Shown here: positions 7,794 to 13,684 of the stretch, one piece after another
How the letters are laid out: the number at the start of each line of letters is the position of its first letter
How positions within the stretch are numbered: the stretch's first letter is position 1
Assembly (NCBI GenBank): GCA_015489095.1
Contig: WFMN01000080.1
Span: 1 to 13,726 of the forward strand
Length of the DNA stretch: 13,726 nucleotides
Direction of reading: 5' to 3'
Origin: Mariprofundaceae bacterium
GTDB taxonomy: Bacteria; Pseudomonadota; Zetaproteobacteria; Mariprofundales; J009
Notes under the pieces: model-generated
The model's input: the letters and a program-made list of their open reading frames with translations, nothing else
The model's database searches: none
What the model was told of the DNA's origin: nothing
Made by a program: the position numbers and the translations under genes

Positions 7794-7942
7794 GCATGTT
7801 TTCCTCGTAGGCTGGGGGGCTGTGCTGGTGTTGGGAAGAAGCTGATCTCGGAAGGCTTGCTCCCGCCTGCTTCGGATGGATTGGTGAAGGATAATAATGC
7901 GGCGCCGTCAATGTTGCCGGAATGGCTGGGCAGGAGGGGGTC
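7794..7942. other. Core/island junction between ilvD and the DUF262 gene
   Basis: These 149 nt carry no recognisable gene or strong terminator. AT-rich GATAAT-TAAT at 7890-7898 could be a -10 element for the island operon, but no good -35 is spaced to it. A frame open from just after the ilvD stop runs to TGA 7944-7946, overlapping the ATG of the next gene, and contains KKLISEGLLPPASDGLV, which faintly recalls the C-terminal tail of HsdS subunits. That resemblance is too weak to call. Confidence 0.4.
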
Positions 7943-10192
7943 ATGAGCAAAACGGTTTTCAATCAGGTCAACTATACGCTGCAATCCCTGGTGGATGGCA
8001 TCAGCCACGGCACTATCGGCCTGCCAGACATCCAGCGCCCCTTTGTATGGAAGAACGCCAAGGTGCGCGATCTGTTCGATTCCATCTACCGGGGCTATCC
8101 GGTCGGATACTTTCTTTTCTGGAGCACGGGGGCTGAGAAGGGCGTCAAGCATATTGGCGCGGATACAAAGCAAAAGATACCAAGCCAACTGATTGTCGAT
8201 GGGCAGCAGCGGCTGACCTCCCTATATGCCGTCGTGAAGGGAATCCCTGTTGTGCGCGAGAACTATGAAACCGAGCGCATCCAGATCGCGTTCAATCCAC
8301 TGGAGCAAACATTTGAAGTGACGGATGCGGCCATCCTGCGGGACAAGTCCTTCCTGCCCGACATCTCGCTTCTCTGGCAGGAAAATGTCGATCTCTTCAG
8401 CCTAGTGAATTCATATCTGGACGGGTTGGCCGAATCACGGGAAGTGACCGAAGAAGATCGGCAACAGGTGCAGCGATCCGTGATGGATCTGCGCAACCTG
8501 CTGGCCTTTCCGTTCACCGTTCTCGAGCTTTCCGCGGATGTGGATGAGGAGCAGGTGAGCGAGGTATTTGTTCGCATCAACAGCAAGGGCAAGGCGCTTA
8601 ATCAGGCGGATTTCATCCTTACCCTGATGTCCGTTTTCTGGGATGAGGGCAGGACCGATCTGGAGAACTTTTGCCGGGATGCAAAACAGCCTTCTTCGGG
8701 GGAACCTTCATCCTTCAATCACTATATCAAGCCCAAGCCGGATCAGTTGCTGAGGGTCAGCGTGGGTCTGGCCTTTAGAAGGGCGCGGTTGAAATACGTT
8801 TATTCAATCCTTCGGGGCAAGGATCTGGAGACCGAGCAATTCAGCGAGGAGCTTCGCGACATTCAGTTTGAACGACTCAAGGAAGCCCAGGCCAAGGTGC
8901 TCGATCTCACCTACTGGCATGATTTCCTGAAATGCCTTCTTTTTGCCGGATTCCGGAGCGGCAAGCTGATCAGCTCGGAAAACAACCTGCTTTTTGCCTA
9001 CATCCTCTACCTGTTGGGTCGCACCGAATTCGGGCTTGAAGAACACAGGCTGCGCAGGGTGATCGCCGTGTGGTTTTTCATGAGCGCGATTACCGGCCGC
9101 TACACGGGATCGCCTGAATCGGCCATGGAATTCGACTTGCGTCGGTTCAACGACATCAGCAGCGCGGACGAATTTGAAGAAACCCTGTTGCAGGTCTGCC
9201 GGGCCACCATGACCAGAGACTACTGGGATATCACCTTGCCGAACGAATTGGCAACTGCGGCAGCCGTCAGTCCGTCGATGTTCGCCTATTTCGCGGCACT
9301 GAATGTGCTGGATGCGCGGGTGCTGTTTTCTCATCAGAAGGTTTCGGAGTTGATGGACCCGGCAACGCAGGGACATCGCGCATCTTTGGAGCGGCATCAT
9401 CTCTTCCCGAAGGCCTATCTGAAGAGACTTGGCATAACGCAGACGCGGGATACGAACCAGATTGCCAATTTTGCCATGGTTGAATGGGGTGATAATGCGG
9501 AGATCGCCGACCTGCCTCCAGCTTCATACGTTCCCCAGCTGGCTGGCCACTTTGGCGTTCATGAACTGAAGCAGATGTTTCACTGGCATGCGCTACCTGA
9601 TGGCTGGGAACATATGGAATATCAGGAATTTCTCCAGCAGCGGCGGGAGTTGATGGCTGGCGTGATCAGCGAGGCATACAAGGTGCTGCTTGGCGATCGG
9701 CCGCGCGTGGAGGAGGAAAAGGCGGAGCCTGTATCGCTGCTGGTTGAGAACGGGGAGTCCAAGACCATTGAATTCAAGTCCACACTGCGGAAGAACCTGC
9801 ACACGGGGCAAAACGATCCGCGCATGGAGATGGGGGTTCTGAAAACCATCGCCGCATTTCTCAACAGCAGTGGCGGCAAGCTTGTAATCGGGGTGGCGGA
9901 TGATGGAACTGCCATTGGCATCGGAGAGGATGGCTTTCCGAACGAGGACAAGTTTGCGCTCCATCTGGATAACCTGATTCGTTCCCGGCTCGGCTCCCAT
10001 GTCATGCTTTATCTCCATCCAAGGTTTGAAGATTATGACGGGGCGCGGGTGATGGTGGTTGAATGTCAGCCAGCCAAGGGGCCTGCCTATGTGAAAGATG
10101 GAGCGGTCGAACGCTTCTTTGTACGCAGCGCCGCTTCATCCATTGAACTGACAGGCAGCCAGATGAACGAGTACATCAAGCAGCGGTTCTGA
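7943..10192 (+). CDS. DUF262/HNH (GmrSD-type) nuclease fused to AlbA_2 domain
   Basis: The 749-residue start at ATG 7943 is set by AGGAGG (7932-7937) 5 nt upstream; ATG 7922 lies before that site. Residues ~10-230 are a DUF262 (ParB/Srx-like, GmrS-type) domain: GLPDIQRPFVWK (27-38), IVDGQQRLTSL (84-94) and VRINSKGKALNQADF (210-224). Residues ~480-530 resemble an HNH/DUF1524-type nuclease: ERHHLFPKAYL with His485/486, then NQIANF and WGDNAEI. Residues ~603-735 are a Schlafen-type AlbA_2 domain: ESKTIEFKSTLRKN, then LKTIAAFLNSSGGKLVIGVADDGTAIGIG. DUF262/HNH proteins are nucleotide-dependent nucleases of type IV restriction and anti-phage systems. AlbA_2 domains occur in nucleic-acid-binding and defence proteins. 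Defence against modified or phage DNA is therefore inferred. Its stop overlaps the first hsdR-head mini-ORF as TGATG. Confidence 0.85.
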   Translation: MSKTVFNQVNYTLQSLVDGISHGTIGLPDIQRPFVWKNAKVRDLFDSIYRGYPVGYFLFWSTGAEKGVKHIGADTKQKIPSQLIVDGQQRLTSLYAVVKGIPVVRENYETERIQIAFNPLEQTFEVTDAAILRDKSFLPDISLLWQENVDLFSLVNSYLDGLAESREVTEEDRQQVQRSVMDLRNLLAFPFTVLELSADVDEEQVSEVFVRINSKGKALNQADFILTLMSVFWDEGRTDLENFCRDAKQPSSGEPSSFNHYIKPKPDQLLRVSVGLAFRRARLKYVYSILRGKDLETEQFSEELRDIQFERLKEAQAKVLDLTYWHDFLKCLLFAGFRSGKLISSENNLLFAYILYLLGRTEFGLEEHRLRRVIAVWFFMSAITGRYTGSPESAMEFDLRRFNDISSADEFEETLLQVCRATMTRDYWDITLPNELATAAAVSPSMFAYFAALNVLDARVLFSHQKVSELMDPATQGHRASLERHHLFPKAYLKRLGITQTRDTNQIANFAMVEWGDNAEIADLPPASYVPQLAGHFGVHELKQMFHWHALPDGWEHMEYQEFLQQRRELMAGVISEAYKVLLGDRPRVEEEKAEPVSLLVENGESKTIEFKSTLRKNLHTGQNDPRMEMGVLKTIAAFLNSSGGKLVIGVADDGTAIGIGEDGFPNEDKFALHLDNLIRSRLGSHVMLYLHPRFEDYDGARVMVVECQPAKGPAYVKDGAVERFFVRSAASSIELTGSQMNEYIKQRF

Positions 10193-10269
10193 TGTCTCCC
10201 GGCGCTTATAGCGAAGACGGCCTCGTCGAACAGCCAGCCATCCGGCTTATTCATGCGGAGAAGAGCTGA
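10192..10269 (+). CDS. Mini-ORF 1: truncated hsdR head, 25 aa, coupling element
   Basis: ATG 10192 shares its A with the upstream TGA (TGATG). The peptide is MSPGAYSEDGLVEQPAIRL followed by IHAEKS. The first 19 residues match the start of the HsdR remnant at 12739, and HsdR proteins in general begin with a (Y/F)xEDxLVEQPAIxLFxxLGW motif. After Leu19 it diverges and stops, TGA overlapping the ATG of the DUF3800 gene (again TGATG). GGAG at 10257-10260, within its tail, serves as Shine-Dalgarno for that gene with 8 nt spacing. No nuclease function is possible at this length. It is probably a coupling leader or a cassette scar. That it is translated is inferred from its fit between the overlapping codons. 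Confidence 0.6.
   Translation: MSPGAYSEDGLVEQPAIRLIHAEKS
10207..10248 (+). repeat. hsdR-head repeat copy 1 (42-nt core)
   Basis: This is the core encoding YSEDGLVEQPAIRL, one of three direct copies in the island (others at 11254-11295 and 12754-12795). It differs from copy 3 at 4 of 42 positions, all synonymous, and from copy 2 at 5. Confidence 0.9.
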
Positions 10270-11150
10270 TGAGTTATATGCTATTCTTGGATGAAAGCGG
10301 CCACGACTTGCGCCAATCGCCCTATGAGGTGTTGGCGGGAGTAGCCGTGGAGGATCGTGACCTGTGGAATCTGATTTGCCAGGTTCAGGATGCTGAAAAG
10401 GAAATCTTCGGCACCAGAGTTTCGGATGGCTTGCTGGAGCTTAAAGGCAAGAAGCTGCTCAAGGCCAAGACATTCAGACTGGCTCGACAGATGTCCAACT
10501 TCCCGGAAGATGAACGGAAGAGACTTGCTAGGGCGTGTCTCGAAGATGGGGCATCAGCAACACGAAAACAACTTACGGCCCTAGCCCAGGCCAAGTTGGC
10601 ATTTGTATCCCGCCTGCTGACATTATGCAGCCATTATCGGGTAAAAGCCTTTGCCAGCATTGTGGATCGGGACGCGCCCCGACCTGTCGGTGATTTTCTC
10701 AGAAAAGACTATGCGTACCTGTTCGAACGCTATTTTTACTATCTGGATGACCGAGCGGGAGATCCGCTGGGGCTTGTCGTGTTCGATGAGTTGGAGCGAT
10801 CCCAATGTCACATCCTGATTGACCAGATGAGCCGGTATTTCCGGGAAACGGTAACTGGTCAAAACAGAGCCTCGAAAGTGATCCCTGAGCCCTTTTTTGT
10901 GCATAGCCATTTGACTACGGCAATCCAGATTGCGGATGTGATTGCTTATCTTGTTGCTTGGGGCGTGAGGGTTGGAGGTATGCACAGGGCTGCTCGCCCT
11001 GAATTGTCTGATTTGGCTCAACAAGTGTGTGCTTTACGCTTCCGATATGAAACAACCGCCAATGGAAGGGATGATTTCCAAGTCTGGAGTTTTGCGGTGA
11101 TTGACGATTTAAGACCGAGGAGTGAACGGGCGGATGATTTTGGGCAATAA
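10269..11150 (+). CDS. DUF3800 domain protein
   Basis: The 293-residue protein begins MSYMLFLDESGHDL, the DUF3800 hallmark with Asp8 and Glu9. Further conserved acidic sites are VFDELE (Asp173) and TTAIQIADVIAYLVAW (Asp223). Spread in this way, the acidic residues fit the RNase H-like fold and metal-dependent nuclease activity suggested for the family; biochemical function is not established. DUF3800 proteins recur in defence islands and beside restriction genes. The ATG overlaps the stop of mini-ORF 1, with GGAG in that mini-ORF as ribosome site, so its translation is likely coupled to it. Its codon use is less GC-biased than in ilvD or mnmE. Downstream is 88 nt with a small hairpin, then mini-ORF 2. 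Confidence 0.85.
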   Translation: MSYMLFLDESGHDLRQSPYEVLAGVAVEDRDLWNLICQVQDAEKEIFGTRVSDGLLELKGKKLLKAKTFRLARQMSNFPEDERKRLARACLEDGASATRKQLTALAQAKLAFVSRLLTLCSHYRVKAFASIVDRDAPRPVGDFLRKDYAYLFERYFYYLDDRAGDPLGLVVFDELERSQCHILIDQMSRYFRETVTGQNRASKVIPEPFFVHSHLTTAIQIADVIAYLVAWGVRVGGMHRAARPELSDLAQQVCALRFRYETTANGRDDFQVWSFAVIDDLRPRSERADDFGQ

Positions 11151-11154
11151 AAAA

Positions 11155-11178
11155 GGCAATGCTGCGAACAGCAAAGCC
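11155..11178. other. Imperfect hairpin after the DUF3800 gene
   Basis: TGCTG (11160-11164) pairs with CAGCA (11169-11173) around CGAA. After a 2x2 internal loop, GGC (11155-11157) pairs with GCC (11176-11178). Six A residues precede it, so it looks like an intrinsic terminator only on the minus strand, where no gene is seen. On the plus strand it could act as an mRNA stability or pausing element within the operon. Confidence 0.35.
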
Positions 11179-11238
11179 TCCGCGGCCAATTGTAGGAGCC
11201 AGGATTCGAGATGCAATACTTTCCGGCAAGGATCAATC

Positions 11239-11313
11239 GTGAGTTCTGGCAGCTATAGCGAAGACGCTCTCGTCGAACAGCCTGCTATTCGGCTTCATAG
11301 GGATACGCAATGA
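11239..11313 (+). CDS. Mini-ORF 2: truncated hsdR head, 24 aa, coupling element
   Basis: GTG 11239 has AAGGA at 11229-11233, 5-6 nt upstream. The peptide is (M)SSGSYSEDALVEQPAIRL followed by HRDTQ, and the TGA overlaps the ATG of the next gene as ATGA (11310-11313). Residues 6-19 match the other two heads except Gly to Ala. AGGGA at 11299-11303, in the diverged tail, is the Shine-Dalgarno of the downstream gene with a 6-nt spacer. The same frame stays open upstream to GTG 11122, so a longer 63-residue form is formally possible, but those extra residues resemble nothing. Like mini-ORF 1 it is too short to be an enzyme and looks like a coupling leader or scar. Confidence 0.55.
   Translation: MSSGSYSEDALVEQPAIRLHRDTQ
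11254..11295 (+). repeat. hsdR-head repeat copy 2 (42-nt core)
   Basis: This core encodes YSEDALVEQPAIRL. It differs from copy 1 at 5 and from copy 3 at 6 of 42 positions. Only one change (GGC/GGT to GCT, Gly to Ala) alters the peptide. Confidence 0.9.
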
Positions 11314-12737
11314 ATATTGACGACCTGTTGACCTCCCCTGAGGGCAAGATGCTGGAGTTCAAGCGTGATCTGTCATCACCCAAGCCGATACTGAAAACGC
11401 TGGTCGCCTTTGCCAATACGGCAGGCGGTACTTTGGTGATTGGCAAGGCTGACGATGGTTCGCTGATCGGTGTTGATGGGGGAGCTGCCGCGGAAGAGCG
11501 CCTGGCGAACCTGATAGCGGATAATATTGCGCCTGCCATATTGCCGGATATTGCATCGGTTTTGGTAGATGGGAAAACGCTTCTGGTTGTACGGGTGGCG
11601 CACTGGCCGGGACCGTTTTATCTGAAGGCGAAGGGGTCGGAGGCAGGCGTGTATGTCCGGCTTGGTTCGACGAACAGTCAGGCGGACGCAGCAATGCGCG
11701 CGGAGCTGGAGCGTTATCGCAGCCACCATGCGTTTGATCAGATGCCGTGCGTTGGTAGCAGTCGGGACGATCTCGATCAGTCACTGATCCAGCGATGGTT
11801 TGCCGGTGAAAAACGCACGCTGGATGAGGCGGCTATGGAGTCGTTGGGGGTGTTGGTTCGCCATGGCCGGGAGCGCATCCCCTCCAATGGCGGAATGTTG
11901 CTGTTTGCGACGGAAAAGGCGCGAAACCGTTTCTTCCCCGATAGCAATACCTCATGCGCGCTATTTCAGGGAACGAACAAAAGCCGGTTTCTGGATCGAC
12001 AGGAGCTGGATGGCGGTCTGTTCGGTGCATTGGAGCAGGTGCCGAAGTTTATCGCGCGCAATACGCGGTTGGCGGCGAAGATAGAATCGATTCGGCGGCA
12101 GGACATCCCCGAATATCCGGTAGTGGCTGTGCGCGAAGTGCTGGTGAATGCGCTGGCGCATCGGGATTATGCTATTTCCGGCATGAAGATTCAGGTCGCT
12201 ATCTTTGCCGATCGACTGGAAATTCAAAGCCCAGGCATGTTCCCTTTTGGCATGACGATTGACAGTTTCAAGGCGGGCGTGAGTCAGGTGCGCAACCCTG
12301 TGATTGCGCAGATTTTTCATCGTTTGGAAATCATGGAGCAATGGGGTAGCGGCTGGCAGCGCATCAGCGAGGCTTGTCTTGCAGGCGGATACCCTGAACC
12401 GGAATGGCAGGAATTGGGGATGTGTACGCGGGTGATTTTTCGACCACACCCGGAGGTGCGGGCTGATGATGGGGTAAATGTCCCTGTAAATGTCCCTGTA
12501 AATGTCCCTGTAAATGTCCCTGTAAATGCCGAAACGCTTAATGAGCGTCAGCAATGGTTTATCAATCAGATCAATGCAGGAAGAAAAGTGAAAGCGGCAG
12601 ATATTGAAATGCAGTGGAATGTAGTTGAGAAAACTGCGAAAAGGGATATCGCAGCGTTGCGGAAGCTGAAATTGATTGAATTCGTTGGCGCACCGAAAAC
12701 TGGCTACTACCGCATTGTGCCGCAGGAAGAAAAATAA
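11310..12737 (+). CDS. AlbA_2 / HATPase_c_4 / winged-helix ATP-binding protein
   Basis: The 475-residue protein has three parts. Residues ~11-125 form a Schlafen AlbA_2 domain (KMLEFKRDLS, LKTLVAFANTAGGTLVIGKADDG). Residues ~260-370 form a GHKL-like HATPase_c_4 region: AVREVLVNALAHRDY with the Mg-coordinating Asn280, SPGMFPFGMT, RNPVIA and EQWGSGWQRI. Residues ~408-470 form a C-terminal winged helix (RQQWFINQINAGRKVKAADIEMQWNVVEKTAKRDIAALRKLKLIEFVGAPKTGYYRI). A repetitive VNVP linker (389-406) joins the last two. This is the COG2865 layout, annotated as ATP-dependent DNA-binding or transcriptional regulator; members cluster with restriction-modification genes. Its start overlaps mini-ORF 2 (ATGA), and its stop is one base from the TTG of the hsdR remnant. 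Its role, regulator or defence effector, is open. Confidence 0.85.
   Translation: MNIDDLLTSPEGKMLEFKRDLSSPKPILKTLVAFANTAGGTLVIGKADDGSLIGVDGGAAAEERLANLIADNIAPAILPDIASVLVDGKTLLVVRVAHWPGPFYLKAKGSEAGVYVRLGSTNSQADAAMRAELERYRSHHAFDQMPCVGSSRDDLDQSLIQRWFAGEKRTLDEAAMESLGVLVRHGRERIPSNGGMLLFATEKARNRFFPDSNTSCALFQGTNKSRFLDRQELDGGLFGALEQVPKFIARNTRLAAKIESIRRQDIPEYPVVAVREVLVNALAHRDYAISGMKIQVAIFADRLEIQSPGMFPFGMTIDSFKAGVSQVRNPVIAQIFHRLEIMEQWGSGWQRISEACLAGGYPEPEWQELGMCTRVIFRPHPEVRADDGVNVPVNVPVNVPVNVPVNAETLNERQQWFINQINAGRKVKAADIEMQWNVVEKTAKRDIAALRKLKLIEFVGAPKTGYYRIVPQEEK
12474..12528 (+). repeat. 12-nt tandem repeat encoding VNVP linker
   Basis: Four perfect, contiguous copies of GTAAATGTCCCT (12474-12521) plus a 7-nt partial copy lie in frame within the AlbA_2/HATPase gene and encode (VNVP)4-VN. 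Because 12 is a multiple of 3, gain or loss of units changes linker length without breaking the frame. Repetitive NVPV or VTPQ linkers at this site are known in the family. Confidence 0.95.
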
Positions 12738-12738
12738 A

Positions 12739-13108
12739 TTGTCGCCCGGAACCTATAGCGAGGACGGTCTCGTCGAACAGCCGGCCATCCGGCTCTTTGC
12801 GGAGCTGGGCTGGGAGACCGTCAATGCGACCGGCGAGGTTGTCGGGCGATGGCACGCTGGGGTGCGATGCGAAAGGCGATGTCATTCTTGCCGGGCGGCT
12901 GTGGCCGGCCTTGCAGCGACTCAATCCCAGCTTTCCCGAGGAGGCGATCAATGCAGCCATCGAGGAAGTCAGCCGCGACCGCTTGGCGATGACGCTGGAG
13001 GCGGCCAACCGGGAGCTTTGCGCGCATTGCGGCTCGGTGTTCGATCACCTCTACCAGAGCTACCAAGGGGACGGTCAAAGCGTGTTCGGCATGCGTGCGA
13101 GCGGATGA
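12739..13108 (+). pseudogene. hsdR: Remnant of type I restriction subunit gene hsdR
   Basis: TTG 12739 opens a frame reading LSPGTYSEDGLVEQPAIRLFAELGWETVNATGEVV, the classic start of a type I restriction endonuclease R subunit. At the GGG of 12844-12846 one extra G shifts the frame. Reading continues one frame over as GDGTLGCDAKGDVILAG, LQRLNPSFPEEAINAAIEEVSRDRLAMTLEAANREL, still HsdR N-terminal. It then changes abruptly to CAHCGSVFDHLYQSYQGDGQSVFG and stops at TGA 13106-13108. An intact HsdR has ~800-1100 residues, so the nuclease and helicase parts are gone. The last 29 residues could be the original C-terminus joined by a large internal deletion, but I am unsure. The gene is non-functional. 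Its stop overlaps the rayT start as ATGA. No hsdM or hsdS is visible. Confidence 0.8.
12754..12795 (+). repeat. hsdR-head repeat copy 3 (42-nt core, in hsdR remnant)
   Basis: This core encodes YSEDGLVEQPAIRL and is the only copy that continues into more HsdR sequence (FAELGWETVNATGE). It therefore identifies the origin of copies 1 and 2. Confidence 0.9.
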
Positions 13109-13684
13109 CGGAGAATCGAAACCGTCGATCCATTCGTTTACAGGGCTATGTATTCCCGGGCAGGGGCGTATTTTATCACTATTTGTACCCACAACAGGAA
13201 ATGGCGGTTCGGCGAAATTGTGGATGGGAACATGCGTTTGAATGCGGTCGGGGGTGTGGTGGCCGATGAATGGATCAAAACCGCACAGATTCGCCATGAC
13301 ATTGCATTGGATGAATGGGTGGTGATGCCGAATCATTTTCATGGGATATTGGTGATTACCGGTAGGGGCACGGCGCGCCGTGCCCGTACAATACGCCGTG
13401 CCCGTACAATGCGCCGTGCCTCCACGGTGGAACAATTCGGCCATCCGGTTTCCGGTTCGATTCCAACGATTGTGCGGTCATTCAAATCGGCCGTCACCAA
13501 ACGCGCCAACGAATTGTGTCGAACACCCGGCGGGAAATTGTGGCAACGCAATTATTGGGAACATATCATCCGTAACGAATTGGAATTGAACCGTATCCGG
13601 GAATATATCCGCAATAATCCGGCACGATGGGAATCGGATCGGTTGTACGGCTGCGGTGATCTGTTGGGGCATGGTGCGCTGTAG
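13105..13684 (+). pseudogene. rayT: REP-associated tyrosine transposase (RAYT), frameshifted near N-terminus
   Basis: ATG 13105 reads MTENRNRRSIRLQGY, the usual RAYT opening. The frame is then lost at 13147-13152, and reading continues one frame over as YSRAGAYFITICTHNRKWRFGEI. The family reads GYDYSxAGAYF here, so two bases seem deleted. The rest is intact: the HUH motif in WVVMPNHFHGILVI, LWQRNYWEHIIRNELELNRIREYIRNNPARW with the candidate catalytic Tyr in EYI, and a TAG at 13682-13684. RAYTs are Y1-type single-strand transposases that mobilise REP palindromes. A shortened protein could start at ATG 13148 (178 residues), missing only the N-terminal ~15. REP-like repeats sit both inside the gene (13366-13420) and directly after it, as expected for a RAYT locus. 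The start overlaps the hsdR-remnant stop (ATGA). Confidence 0.8.
13366..13420 (+). repeat. REP-like palindrome and 18-nt tandem repeat inside rayT
   Basis: GGGCACGGCGCGCCGTGCCC (13366-13385) is a perfect 20-nt palindrome. Its right arm begins an 18-nt direct repeat, CGCCGTGCCCGTACAATR, at 13376-13393 and 13394-13411 with a partial third copy to 13420. The same core occurs in the palindrome after the gene. In frame it encodes the Arg-rich insert GTARRARTIRRARTMRRAST between the HUH motif and the catalytic-Tyr region. Confidence 0.9.

Noticed and set aside
5791..7943. tRNA-Gly as integration site of the island
   Set aside because: The island begins ~2 kb downstream, after an intact ilvD, and I found no repeat of the tRNA 3' end in the window.
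11211..11258. ORF MQYFPARINREFWQL overlapping mini-ORF 2
   Set aside because: It has 15 codons, no homology I can recognise and no conserved counterpart at the other seam.
12474..12528. Short repeat array as a CRISPR
   Set aside because: Units are contiguous 12-mers without spacers, lie in frame in a coding region and encode VNVP.
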